Assembly: GCA_003452915.1 (NCBI GenBank)
Contig: DMMZ01000007.1
Coordinates: 1-17,433, forward strand
Source of the DNA: Clostridiales bacterium
GTDB lineage: Bacteria > Bacillota > Clostridia > Oscillospirales > CAG-382
Direction of reading: 5' to 3'
DNA length: 17,433 nucleotides
In this document: positions 6,467 through 14,427 of the stretch, one piece after another
Numbering within the stretch: position 1 is the stretch's first letter
Layout: every line of letters begins with the position of its first letter
Program-made: the position numbers and the translations under genes
The notes under the pieces: generated by a model
Databases searched by the model: none
What the model was told of the DNA's origin: nothing
Seen by the model: only the letters and a program-made list of their open reading frames with translations

Positions 6467-6646
6467 ATGAAAAACATTAAAAATTTCCTTAAGGACGAAA
6501 ACGGACAGGGTATGGTTGAGTACGGACTTATAATCGGTCTCATAGCAATTGTAGTTGTTGCAGGACTTGTTATCCTCGGACCAAAGATAAAGGATATGTT
6601 TACCAACATAGCAGATGAATTGACATCGGAAGCTACTTCCGTATAA
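6467..6646 (+). CDS. flp: Flp-type pilin, major subunit of the Tad pilus
   Basis: 59 residues, the typical very short Flp pilin. The leader MKNIKNFLKDENG is cut after G13, leaving QGMVEYGLIIGL at the mature N-terminus with the family's E+5-Y+6 pair (E18-Y19). One hydrophobic helix (about 19-41) is followed by a short polar tail. The site TTAGGAGG lies just upstream of ATG with good spacing. It is the second gene of the operon. A GC-rich hairpin follows immediately and may set its transcript level above that of the downstream genes. Confidence 0.95.
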   Translation: MKNIKNFLKDENGQGMVEYGLIIGLIAIVVVAGLVILGPKIKDMFTNIADELTSEATSV

Positions 6647-6663
6647 AAAACGAAGTAGACTAA

Positions 6664-6686
6664 TAGGGGGTGCTGCACACCCCCTA
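6664..6686 (+). other. Strong GC-rich hairpin after the pilin gene, without a T-tract
   Basis: TAGGGGGTG (6664-6672) pairs perfectly with CACCCCCTA (6678-6686) around a 5-nt loop. The sequence after it is AAATTAAAAAA, not T-rich, so this is not a standard intrinsic terminator. It more likely protects the flp transcript 3' end after processing or causes partial attenuation. Confidence 0.75.
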
Positions 6687-6713
6687 AAATTAAAAAATGA
6701 AAGGGTGGCAGAG

Positions 6714-7121
6714 TTGAGGGAATTTTTGAAGGATGAAGATGGTCAAGCAGTCGTCGAATTTGCAATTATAGCTCCAATTTTACTATTGATATTATGTGGA
6801 ATAATAGATTTTGGCTGGATATTTTCCGCACAGCTCGCTACTAATAACTGTGCCAGAGAAGGTGCTAGATATGCTGCTACCTGTTCCACATACAGCACAG
6901 CACAATATGAAACAGCATTAAAGGTACAAAATGTTGCTTCCGAAAATATTCAAAGTAATTTAAACACAAATGTATCTTATTCAAATATGGCAAATCCAAG
7001 TTTGGGAGACGTAACCGTCATTGTAACAAGCGAAGTTAAGACCTTAACAATTGTGGCTGATACAATTTTTGGAGGTGGTTTTTTTAATCTAACCTCAAGC
7101 GTCACAATGAAAGTAGGTTGA
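6714..7121 (+). CDS. tadE: TadE-like pseudopilin
   Basis: 135 residues from TTG 6714. The leader REFLKDEDG is followed by QAVVEF, the same prepilin-peptidase pattern as Flp with E+5 (E15) and F+6. Then come a hydrophobic helix with an aspartate (GIIDFGW), CAREGARYAA, and an extracellular domain of about 90 residues with two cysteines. AAAGGGTGG (6700-6708) provides the ribosome site for TTG 6714. The GTG at 6705 overlaps that site, so I prefer 6714. TadE proteins are minor pilins needed for Tad pilus assembly. Confidence 0.9.
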   Translation: MREFLKDEDGQAVVEFAIIAPILLLILCGIIDFGWIFSAQLATNNCAREGARYAATCSTYSTAQYETALKVQNVASENIQSNLNTNVSYSNMANPSLGDVTVIVTSEVKTLTIVADTIFGGGFFNLTSSVTMKVG

Positions 7122-7167
7122 AAATGAAGTTTATGGCAACGCTTTTATGAAAGGTATGGTCTTTAAT

Positions 7168-8127
7168 ATGGGAAAATTTATTAAGGATGAAACAGGAATA
7201 AGTGCAATTATTACAGCACTTGTTATGACTATAATTTTAACAGCAACAGCCTTGGCTCTTGACATCGGTGCAGCTTATGTAGATGCGTCTTATGCGCAAA
7301 ATGCAGCTGATGCGATTGCTTTGTCAATTGGTGAATATTTACCTGTCGAACAGAATGACCAATCAAGTAAGACAATGATTTTAGCTGCTGCAAATGAATT
7401 TGCATTAAAAAACGGTGTATATGATTTAAAAACCGAAGATGTAATATTTTGTGGTCTTGAAGATGGAAAATACAAATCCGTTTCTGTAAGTGTTAAAAAA
7501 ACAAGTGTTACCAAGCTTGCGAAAATAATCGGAGTTGACAATATAAAAATAACAAAATCTGCAACTGTTTCATCTAAACCTGTGGGCTCGATAAAAGGAG
7601 CAGTTCCGATCGGAATTACAGAAGATGCTTACGATACCGCAATGGCTACAGGAAATACTCAACATGTTATTTTAAAAGTCGGTGGCGGTGACGGGGTTAA
7701 CGGTTTTTATGGCTTTATCGTTCTTGATGACTCCAACGGAAATGCAGTTGTTTTGGAAAAATGGATGAAATATGGTTATGAATTCGAAAATTATGTCGGT
7801 GAAATACTTCCGATCGCTACCGGTGACAAAACAAGCGTTGTGAGAGACGGAGTAAACTACAGATTATCACTTTGTAATCATTATGTAGGATACGACGGCT
7901 GTAAAGTAGCTCATTATGTAGAGGATTGTCCGAGAGTTGTATTTGTTCTTATATACCGATTCGTTAACACCAATACTGTTGAGATTGTCGGTTTTGCACC
8001 TTTTATACTCGAACCATCAAATAAAGACGATGAAATACAGGGGTCGTTTTTAGACATAAATATTTCTTATACGGAAAAAATAACCGAAAAAGATTGCGGT
8101 ACATATACATATAGATTAACAGGTTAG
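7168..8127 (+). CDS. TadG-like minor pilus protein
   Basis: 319 residues from ATG 7168. Its N-terminus GKFIKDETG repeats the leader of Flp and TadE, which supports this start over ATG 7147. The residues after the glycine are ISAIIT, so the E+5 required for standard pilin assembly is missing. One helix (about 13-34) with ALDIGAAYVDA is followed by AQNAADAIAL, typical of the TadG N-terminal region. The large extracellular part includes VPIGITEDAYD, then a glycine-rich region and a Cys-containing C-terminal half (YDGCKVAHY, EDCPRVV). It is likely a membrane-tethered minor component of the pilus base. TadG subfamilies vary widely, so the symbol is left out. Confidence 0.82.
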   Translation: MGKFIKDETGISAIITALVMTIILTATALALDIGAAYVDASYAQNAADAIALSIGEYLPVEQNDQSSKTMILAAANEFALKNGVYDLKTEDVIFCGLEDGKYKSVSVSVKKTSVTKLAKIIGVDNIKITKSATVSSKPVGSIKGAVPIGITEDAYDTAMATGNTQHVILKVGGGDGVNGFYGFIVLDDSNGNAVVLEKWMKYGYEFENYVGEILPIATGDKTSVVRDGVNYRLSLCNHYVGYDGCKVAHYVEDCPRVVFVLIYRFVNTNTVEIVGFAPFILEPSNKDDEIQGSFLDINISYTEKITEKDCGTYTYRLTG

Positions 8128-8137
8128 GAAAAGAGTT

Positions 8138-8824
8138 ATGAAAAAGATTTATTTATTAGCCACAGTTGTTGCTATAATAACCGGAATAGCTGTTTTCCTT
8201 TTTGCTACGGAATTACAGAACGGTCAATCAAAAATTATACAGCCGAATTTAGTATCGGTGGTTGTTGCAGCATCAGATATTTCCGAAAATACAACTTTAA
8301 CCGCAGAAATGCTTACAACGGTACTGTTCCCTGAGAATACAATACCCGAAACCGCTGTCAAGGATTCATTTTACTTAATTGGTAAAGTAGCGAAATATCC
8401 TCTTAAAAAAGGCGAACAGTTTTTAACCGAAAAGGTTCTTGTAATAGGCGACGAGCAAAACTATGAGCTTGCGGATCGTGTCCAGAAAGGCTACAGAGCA
8501 TTTACAATATCAGTTGATGAGGTTTCGGGCATAGCGGGTTATTTAAGGGTTGGCGATAAGGTTGATATAATAATAACAAAGTCTATAGATGGTGTTTCGA
8601 CTACATCTTATTTATTGCAAGACATTTTAATTATCGCTGTCGGAAATTCATCGCAATTTGCTTCTGTACCGAATCAAATTACTGAATATTCAAACATAAC
8701 GCTAGAGGTACTTTCAAAAGATTGTGTTATGCTTAATCATAGCATTGTAAACGGACTTGTTAAAATTGTACTGAGGGGTTACGGAGATAAGGAAATTATC
8801 ACCTCTCCGATCGCAAATAATTAA
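8138..8824 (+). CDS. cpaB: CpaB/RcpC-like Flp pilus assembly protein with SAF domain
   Basis: 228 residues. One N-terminal membrane helix or signal anchor (about 4-24) is followed by a SAF domain (about 40-103: VVVAASDISENTTLTAEML, then IGKVAKYPLKKGEQFL). The RcpC/CpaB core follows (about 114-215: GYRAFTISVDEVSGIAGYLRVGDKVDII). In diderms RcpC works with the outer-membrane secretin. In this monoderm it presumably lies outside the membrane and guides the pilus through the peptidoglycan. The site AGGAAAAGAG lies before ATG, and the gene is 10 nt after the TadG-like gene. Confidence 0.92.
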   Translation: MKKIYLLATVVAIITGIAVFLFATELQNGQSKIIQPNLVSVVVAASDISENTTLTAEMLTTVLFPENTIPETAVKDSFYLIGKVAKYPLKKGEQFLTEKVLVIGDEQNYELADRVQKGYRAFTISVDEVSGIAGYLRVGDKVDIIITKSIDGVSTTSYLLQDILIIAVGNSSQFASVPNQITEYSNITLEVLSKDCVMLNHSIVNGLVKIVLRGYGDKEIITSPIANN

Positions 8825-8878
8825 AAGGATATAAATCTGATTCTATCGGTGCTCCTATGAAAGGAAAGAATATAATAT

Positions 8879-9997
8879 ATGGAAAAGCTTAAGGTTGTTA
8901 TTATTTCTAACGACATCGACTTAAAAATAAATATAAAAAATATGTTAAGCGACGATAACATTGCAATATCGGGCTTTTTGGAATACGACAATATGACCAA
9001 CCTAAAGATTTTAGGGTATAGTCCAGATGTTGTAATAATGATATACGACCAAAAAGAAGGACAGATTTTTGAAATCGCTGAACAGGTTTATGCACAGATA
9101 CAAGGTGCCAGCGTTATTATGCTTTCCGAGGAAGTTGATATCAATTTACTTACCAAAGCCATGCAATACGGTATAAAACACGTTTTACTGTTAAAAACAT
9201 CAGACAAAGAGCTAAAGGAAGCAATTTTTAAAGCTTATACATTAGAAAAAAAACGTGTTTCCGATAATTCTTTTATAAAAAGTTCAAGGTCCAAGGTAAT
9301 CTCCTTTTTCGGAGGAAAAGGCGGCACAGGCAAAACAACAATAGCAGTAAATACCGCGGTACAGCTTGCTTTGAACGGTAAAAAAACAGTTATTATCGAC
9401 GCTGATTTGCAGTTCGGTGATGTTACTGTATTATTGGATATAGACCCAAAGGATACTATATATGAGCTGTCAAGAGAAAAGGGAGACATGAACATTGATG
9501 TTGTAAAAAGTATGCTCTCGCTCCACAGCAGCGGACTTGATGTTCTTGCTGCTCCGAAAAGCCCGGAACTAAGTGAATATGTAAATGAAAAGATTATCGA
9601 ACTTATTATAAATACCATTCGTCCTTATTACGAATACATAATAATAGATCTGCCCCCTGGATTTAACGATACAACAATTGCCATTATAGAGAGCAGCGAT
9701 ATTGTTAATTTGGTTGCAAGCGTAGATATAGTTGCATTGAGAAACGCAAAAATTTGTTTAGGAATACTGGATGCACTCAGACAAAAAGATAAGGTTGAAC
9801 TTGTACTTAACCGTGCATCTGACGGAATAATTTCAAAGAAAGATTTTGAGAATATACTCGGTCTGAGTCCGAAAATTTATCTGCCCGACGACACAAAAAC
9901 AGTGCTGACAAGTATGAACAAAGGAGTTCCGTTTGTAGTAGGTATGCCAAAGTCGACACTTGCAAAGATTATAAAGGATTATACATCAGCTCTTTAA
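8879..9997 (+). CDS. tadZ: CpaE/TadZ-like MinD/ParA ATPase with degenerate receiver domain
   Basis: 372 residues, cytoplasmic. Residues 4-125 form a receiver-like domain in which the phospho-acceptor position is hydrophobic (PDVVIMI instead of PDxVLLD), so it is probably not phosphorylated. Residues 139-372 are a MinD/ParA ATPase with the deviant Walker A GKGGTGKTT (146-154), the switch strand DADLQFGDV and the Walker B strand IIIDLPPG. TadZ/CpaE positions the Tad machine in the cell and recruits the TadA ATPase. AAAGGAAAG lies about 10 nt upstream of ATG 8879. Confidence 0.92.
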   Translation: MEKLKVVIISNDIDLKINIKNMLSDDNIAISGFLEYDNMTNLKILGYSPDVVIMIYDQKEGQIFEIAEQVYAQIQGASVIMLSEEVDINLLTKAMQYGIKHVLLLKTSDKELKEAIFKAYTLEKKRVSDNSFIKSSRSKVISFFGGKGGTGKTTIAVNTAVQLALNGKKTVIIDADLQFGDVTVLLDIDPKDTIYELSREKGDMNIDVVKSMLSLHSSGLDVLAAPKSPELSEYVNEKIIELIINTIRPYYEYIIIDLPPGFNDTTIAIIESSDIVNLVASVDIVALRNAKICLGILDALRQKDKVELVLNRASDGIISKKDFENILGLSPKIYLPDDTKTVLTSMNKGVPFVVGMPKSTLAKIIKDYTSAL

Positions 9998-10011
9998 TAA
10001 GGGGGATAAAT

Positions 10012-11331
10012 GTGGGACTGCTTGAAAGAATAGAAAAAAATAAAATTACCGCTGGTGAGCATATAAATGAAAAAGCAATTATAGTCGACGAATTTTTTGA
10101 AATAAAGAACAAAATACATAGCTCTGTTATAAATGAGATAAACAAACAAGAGCAAAAAGAAATCCCCGATGACCTGATAAGAAAGATAATTAATCAATCA
10201 GTTGATGATCAAGGAAATGAAATAAGTAAATCTGACAAAAATAAAATTCTTGAAGATGTTTATAACGATATTATGGGTTATGGACCGATTGAAGAACTTT
10301 TAAAAGACCCTGATGTCTCGGAAATAATGGTTAACGGTCCGAATAAAATTTTTATAGAAAAAAAAGGAAAAATTTTTCTCACCGCATTACGATTCAGAAA
10401 CGACGAACACGTACTTAATGTTATAGACAGAATAGTATCACTTGTCGGCAGACATATCGACGAAGCCAGTCCGATGGTCGATGCAAGGTTAAAGGACGGT
10501 TCAAGAGTAAACGCAATTATTCCTCCTATTTCACTTGTAGGACCTATATTAACCATACGTAAATTCTCAAAAAAACCGATAACATATACTCAACTTATCG
10601 ATTGGGGCTCAGCATGTCCCAAAATGCTCTCGTTTTTAGAGGCCTGTGTAAAAGGAAAGTTAAATATTATTGTTGCAGGTGGTACAGGAAGCGGTAAGAC
10701 CACATTGTTAAATGTTTTATCTGCATTTATTCCGCATGACGAACGAATTGTCACTATAGAAGATGCCGCAGAATTACAGCTTCATCAGGAACACTTAATA
10801 ACCCTTGAGAGCCGTCCGTCAAACCTAGAGGGAAGCGGTCAGATCAATATCAGGGCTTTGGTTAAGAACGCTTTGCGAATGAGACCTGATAGAATCATAG
10901 TTGGTGAAGTTCGCTCTGGTGAAGCACTAGATATGCTTCAAGCGATGAATACAGGACACGACGGTTCGCTTACGACAACACACGCAAACACTCCAAGAGA
11001 TACAATTTCCAGATTAGAAACAATGGTAATGATGGCAGGTATGGAACTGCCGTTAAAAGCTATCAGAGAGCAAATTTGTTCGGCCGTGAATCTGATTGTT
11101 CAACAATCAAGATTGCAGGATGGCAGCCGTAAAATTACAAACATAACAGAGCTAACCGGCATGGAAGGCGATATTGTGAGTATGCAGGATATTTTCGTTT
11201 ATGAAACAAAAGGCGACAGGGACAACTTCGGTAGATTTAAAGGAGAATTTCGACCTACCGGAATTAAACCGAAATGCCTTGATAAAATCATAGGAAACGG
11301 GGTTGCAATCAGCAATGAATGGTTCCGATAG
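10012..11331 (+). CDS. tadA: CpaF/TadA secretion ATPase of the Tad pilus
   Basis: 439 residues from GTG 10012, with GGGGGAT (10000-10006) as the ribosome site. It is the hexameric ATPase that drives pilus assembly at the membrane face. It has an N-terminal helical part, then the N-terminal ATPase subdomain with VSEIMVNGPNKIFIEKKGK (102-120). Walker A is GGTGSGKTT (223-231), the Asp box TIEDAAELQL (248-257), Walker B RIIVGEVR (294-301) and the His box GHDGSLTTTHAN (315-326). All motifs are intact and the length is normal. Its end overlaps the start of tadB. Confidence 0.95.
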   Translation: MGLLERIEKNKITAGEHINEKAIIVDEFFEIKNKIHSSVINEINKQEQKEIPDDLIRKIINQSVDDQGNEISKSDKNKILEDVYNDIMGYGPIEELLKDPDVSEIMVNGPNKIFIEKKGKIFLTALRFRNDEHVLNVIDRIVSLVGRHIDEASPMVDARLKDGSRVNAIIPPISLVGPILTIRKFSKKPITYTQLIDWGSACPKMLSFLEACVKGKLNIIVAGGTGSGKTTLLNVLSAFIPHDERIVTIEDAAELQLHQEHLITLESRPSNLEGSGQINIRALVKNALRMRPDRIIVGEVRSGEALDMLQAMNTGHDGSLTTTHANTPRDTISRLETMVMMAGMELPLKAIREQICSAVNLIVQQSRLQDGSRKITNITELTGMEGDIVSMQDIFVYETKGDRDNFGRFKGEFRPTGIKPKCLDKIIGNGVAISNEWFR

Positions 11332-12274
11332 CACCGCTTTTATAATTCTTATAAGTATATTATGCTTTATTCTTTCATTTTTGCTTTCAATAGTATTATT
11401 TAAACGAATTTTTAGAGATAAGCTTGTCGCACAAAAACGTATAATGAGCTTTTTTAAAAAGGAAACACAGAAAGAGACCTTGCAACCGAAATTAAAAAAA
11501 CGCAAAAGAATCTTTGGTAAGAAGATTAAGTTAAGTCAAACTATAGCTACCGAGCTTCAGACTGCCGGTGTATTAATCAGGGTAGAAGAATATGCAATTA
11601 TCTGGCTTTTCTTAAGCTTTGTTCCGTCAGGCTTAATTGCATTAGTGACAGGTAACGCAGGAATTTCTGTTTTATTTGCGATTGTGGGTATAATTTTACC
11701 GCCTATGTATATAAAAAAGCAAAAAAAGAAGCGAATTGCCGCTTTCGAAAATCAATTGGGTGATGCGCTTGTCACAATGTGTAACTGTCTGCGTTCGGGT
11801 TTAACGCTTGGACAAGCTTTCGAAAACATTACCACAGAGATGAGCGAACCGATATCAAAAGAATTCGGGCGAGTATGCACCGAGATGAAATACGGCAGTC
11901 CGTTAGACAAATCGTTAAATTCTATGGCGGATAGAATCAGAAGCGACGATCTTATGTTGACGGTGACTGCAATAAATATTCAACGCCAGGTAGGCGGAAA
12001 TTTATCTGAGATTTTATCCAGCATTTCAGAAACAATAAAAGCGAGGGTAAAGCTTAAAGGTGATATAAAGGTAATGACCGCATCTGGGAGAGCATCCGGA
12101 CTGATAATAGGCTTTTTACCAATCGCACTAGGATTGATGATATTTTTATTGAACCCTGATTATATGATTTCATTTGTCGAATCAAGTATCGGAAAAGTAT
12201 TGCTTGGTATTGGAGTAGTCATGGAATGCCTTGGCTTTATGATGATAAAGAAGATATTGGCTATAAAATATTAA
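11303..12274 (+). CDS. tadB: TadB inner-membrane platform protein
   Basis: 323 residues if it starts at TTG 11303 (AGGA 7 nt upstream), or 319 from ATG 11315. Either start overlaps the ATPase gene and implies translational coupling. Membrane helices are near 12-33, 97-116, 118-137, 265-285 and 298-315. The type II secretion F domain lies between about 147 and 285 (FENQLGDALVTMCNCLRSG, then QRQVGGNLSEIL). It forms the membrane platform with TadC, on which the TadA ATPase acts. Confidence 0.92.
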   Translation: MQSAMNGSDSTAFIILISILCFILSFLLSIVLFKRIFRDKLVAQKRIMSFFKKETQKETLQPKLKKRKRIFGKKIKLSQTIATELQTAGVLIRVEEYAIIWLFLSFVPSGLIALVTGNAGISVLFAIVGIILPPMYIKKQKKKRIAAFENQLGDALVTMCNCLRSGLTLGQAFENITTEMSEPISKEFGRVCTEMKYGSPLDKSLNSMADRIRSDDLMLTVTAINIQRQVGGNLSEILSSISETIKARVKLKGDIKVMTASGRASGLIIGFLPIALGLMIFLLNPDYMISFVESSIGKVLLGIGVVMECLGFMMIKKILAIKY

Positions 12275-12290
12275 AAAAGGAGCGGTAAAA

Positions 12291-13208
12291 ATGTCGTTGT
12301 TGGTTATGTCGGTTTCGTTACTGATGTTTTGCTTGTTCTCGATATTATTCTCACCGCTTGGAAAACAAATTGATATCAAGACTAAACGGCTGGATATGGT
12401 TGTGAATAAGAAAAAAGAAGTTTTTGACGAGCTTGATTTATCTATTTACAAGCGTTTTATTGCACCAAAAATCAATAAAATAAACGAATTCCTATCAAAA
12501 AGACAAAAAGGGAAAAATAAAAAAACAAAAAGTACGGTGCTTGAAAAAGATTTGCAATATGCAGGCTTCAGAATGGCGGCAGATGAATATCTTTTTATAA
12601 AAAACGTAATACTTTCGCCTGTATTACTTGTACCCTTCTTTACCGCTTTCGTAATAAAAATCGATATTGGTCTCAGACTGCTATTCCTCTTATTCGGTGT
12701 AATTTTATGGGCACTGATACCTCGGTATTTTTTGGTCGCAAGAGTTAAAGCAAGACAAAATAAAATTAAATATCAGCTTCCTGAGGTAATTGATTTACTT
12801 TGTGTAAGTATTGAGGCAGGTCTGGGTTTCGACGCAGCGTTACTGAAAATATCCGAAAAAATGGAGGGTGCGCTTATCGACGAGTTATTGATTTTATATC
12901 GAGAGATACAGATGGGAAAAGCAAGAAGAGACGCTCTCAAGGATTTTGGTGAATGCAGTATTGTACCGGAATTAAAAACGTTTTCCACAGCGATTATACA
13001 AGCAGATAAACTTGGTATACCAATAAAAAATATGTTGAAAATCCAATCGGAACAATTAAGAACGGCAAGACGGCAGGCGGCACAGGAAAAAGGAATGAAA
13101 TCGCCGATAAAGATGATGCTGCCGATGGTTGTGTTTATATTTCCTGTTATTTTTATAATTTTGTTAGGACCCATTATAGTCCAACTAATAGTACAATTTA
13201 AAGGTTGA
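12291..13208 (+). CDS. tadC: TadC inner-membrane platform protein
   Basis: 305 residues from ATG 12291 with AAGGAG 8-10 nt upstream. Helices lie near 3-20, 103-122, 126-148 and 273-299. The type II secretion F domain is at about 162-290 (QLPEVIDLLCVSIEAGLGFDAAL, then QADKLGIPIKNMLKIQSEQLR). Two consecutive F-domain genes after the ATPase are the standard TadB-TadC arrangement. It follows tadB by 16 nt. Confidence 0.93.
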   Translation: MSLLVMSVSLLMFCLFSILFSPLGKQIDIKTKRLDMVVNKKKEVFDELDLSIYKRFIAPKINKINEFLSKRQKGKNKKTKSTVLEKDLQYAGFRMAADEYLFIKNVILSPVLLVPFFTAFVIKIDIGLRLLFLLFGVILWALIPRYFLVARVKARQNKIKYQLPEVIDLLCVSIEAGLGFDAALLKISEKMEGALIDELLILYREIQMGKARRDALKDFGECSIVPELKTFSTAIIQADKLGIPIKNMLKIQSEQLRTARRQAAQEKGMKSPIKMMLPMVVFIFPVIFIILLGPIIVQLIVQFKG

Positions 13209-13219
13209 GAGAGTAAAAA

Positions 13220-13585
13220 ATGAAAAAAAGCATATCTGTTTGGATAGATAACATAAAAATGGTTGGGATAGTAAAGGTTGCAGATACCTTTATAAGCAGA
13301 TTTTTAGGTCTTTTACCGATAAAAGTCCTGAAAGAAAATAATGGACTTTTATTAAAGCCATGTAAGCAGGTACATACTTTTTTGATGAAATATCCTATTG
13401 ATGTAATATTTTTGTCCGATGAGAATATTATCGAGCATATTGAATATAATCTTGTTCCAAACAAGGTTTCCCGTTATGTTAAATCGGCAGTGAAAACTCT
13501 TGAAATTAATAGTGGTGTAGCGATAAGGTATAATCTTGATGTCGGAGATATGTTAAATATAAAAGATGCTAATAAGGAGAATTAA
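13220..13585 (+). CDS. DUF192 family protein
   Basis: 121 residues. It shows the DUF192 core: RFLGLL near residue 28-33, GLLLKPCKQVHTFLMKYPID (about 42-61), VIFLSDENII, LEINSGVA and DVGDML near the C-terminus. It lacks a signal peptide, so it is cytoplasmic here, whereas many family members are exported. The role is unknown, but DUF192 genes do occur in Tad pilus clusters. It begins 11 nt after tadC and ends 2 nt before the coiled-coil gene, so it belongs to the operon. Confidence 0.88.
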   Translation: MKKSISVWIDNIKMVGIVKVADTFISRFLGLLPIKVLKENNGLLLKPCKQVHTFLMKYPIDVIFLSDENIIEHIEYNLVPNKVSRYVKSAVKTLEINSGVAIRYNLDVGDMLNIKDANKEN

Positions 13586-13587
13586 TT

Positions 13588-14193
13588 ATGGAGCAGTTAA
13601 GAGAAATTATAACCGAATCCGAAGAGAAAAGATTTAAAACAAGTGTTTTTGGGTTTGATAAAAAAGAAATAATTGAACACATCGCTGCATTGGAACAAAA
13701 CTTGAAAAGTTCGATATTTAATTATGAAAAAAAGCTGTCTGAGCAATCTAACTCGCTGACTATGGCTCTTCGCGAAAAAGAAACACTTGCAGAAAAAGTT
13801 GATGTTCTTAACAAACAAATAAAAATATTAACTGTTGATATTAATGAAGAAAAAAGTAGCATTGCTGCCGAAAATAATATATTAAAATTAAGAATAGAAG
13901 AGTTATCCGAGCTGGAAAGTAAAAACGAATTGCTTGTTGCCGAAATGGTCGGATTGAAGTCAAGGTGTGATTTCCTAGAATCAGAAAGAGAAAGACTTTT
14001 AAAAACTATTAACGAAAAGGAAGAAGTTATTTTATCACAATGTAAAAAAAATGCCGAATCTGAACGTCTTCTAAAGACAGAATTGGAAAAAAATAAGACA
14101 AATTACGAGAGCATAAGAAAAGTACAATTACATAATATACACGCAGCAAAAGAAGGCTTAAATAAAATAATCAACATCATTGAGCAAATGTAA
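13588..14193 (+). CDS. DivIVA-like coiled-coil protein, last gene of the tad operon
   Basis: 201 residues from ATG 13588, with AAGGAG upstream. Residues about 14-40 (RFKTSVFGFDKKEIIEHIAALEQNL) resemble the N-terminal motif of DivIVA/GpsB proteins (hydrophobic-xx-GY/F-D-xxxV/I-xxF/I-L). Residues about 30-180 are charged, Glu/Lys/Leu-rich and clearly coiled-coil. There is no membrane segment. DivIVA-type proteins mark poles and septa, so this could localise the pilus machine together with TadZ (inference). The similarity is limited to a short motif. The gene ends just before the operon terminator. Confidence 0.8.
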   Translation: MEQLREIITESEEKRFKTSVFGFDKKEIIEHIAALEQNLKSSIFNYEKKLSEQSNSLTMALREKETLAEKVDVLNKQIKILTVDINEEKSSIAAENNILKLRIEELSELESKNELLVAEMVGLKSRCDFLESERERLLKTINEKEEVILSQCKKNAESERLLKTELEKNKTNYESIRKVQLHNIHAAKEGLNKIINIIEQM

Positions 14194-14236
14194 CCCTCCC
14201 AAAAACATTTGCGGTAAAAAATATGTGTTTCTTTTC

Positions 14237-14270
14237 AGCAAAAAGTCGACCATATGGTCGACTTTTTGCT
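14237..14270. terminator. Perfect 34-nt palindrome, bidirectional terminator closing the tad operon
   Basis: A 17-nt arm, AGCAAAAAGTCGACCAT, and its exact complement run back to back with no spacer. The GC core is flanked by A5 and T5, so the hairpin carries its own U-tract in either direction. It lies 43 nt after the last gene of the pilus operon. Confidence 0.9.
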
Positions 14271-14279
14271 ATGTTTGTG

Positions 14280-14300
14280 ATATAATATTGCCGACAACAA
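14280..14300 (+). repeat. 21-nt direct repeat, copy 1
   Basis: Copy 1 of a near-identical repeat (20 of 21 bases, one G/T change) with copy 2 at 14376-14396, 96 nt apart. Each starts ATATAATATT and ends CCGACAACAA. TGATATAAT (14278-14286) at this copy resembles an extended -10 element, so the repeats may be promoter-proximal operator sites or a local duplication. Confidence 0.65.
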
Positions 14301-14364
14301 CGAAAGTTATAATTTTAGCGTTAATAGTCGGCATTAAAAAAAATGCTCCGCATTTTCTCAATGT

Positions 14365-14373
14365 TGGTATAAT
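14365..14373 (+). promoter_or_regulatory. Possible extended -10 promoter for thiN
   Basis: TGGTATAAT fits the TGnTATAAT extended -10. I see no good -35 element upstream, as is common for this promoter type. It lies about 40 nt before the thiN ribosome-binding site. Confidence 0.35.
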
Positions 14374-14375
14374 TT

Positions 14376-14396
14376 ATATAATATTTCCGACAACAA
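14376..14396 (+). repeat. 21-nt direct repeat, copy 2
   Basis: Second copy of the repeat at 14280-14300, with a single mismatch. It lies between the candidate thiN promoter and the thiN ribosome site, where it would be part of the thiN leader RNA or an operator just downstream of the start point. Confidence 0.65.
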
Positions 14397-14413
14397 ATAA
14401 AAAGCATTTTATT

Positions 14414-14419
14414 AGGAGG
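14414..14419 (+). promoter_or_regulatory. Shine-Dalgarno pointing to the non-standard thiN start
   Basis: AGGAGG is 8 nt before ATT 14428 but 56 nt before ATG 14476. Nothing resembling a ribosome site lies directly upstream of ATG 14476. The spacing supports initiation near 14428. Confidence 0.6.
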
Positions 14420-14427
14420 GATAACTT

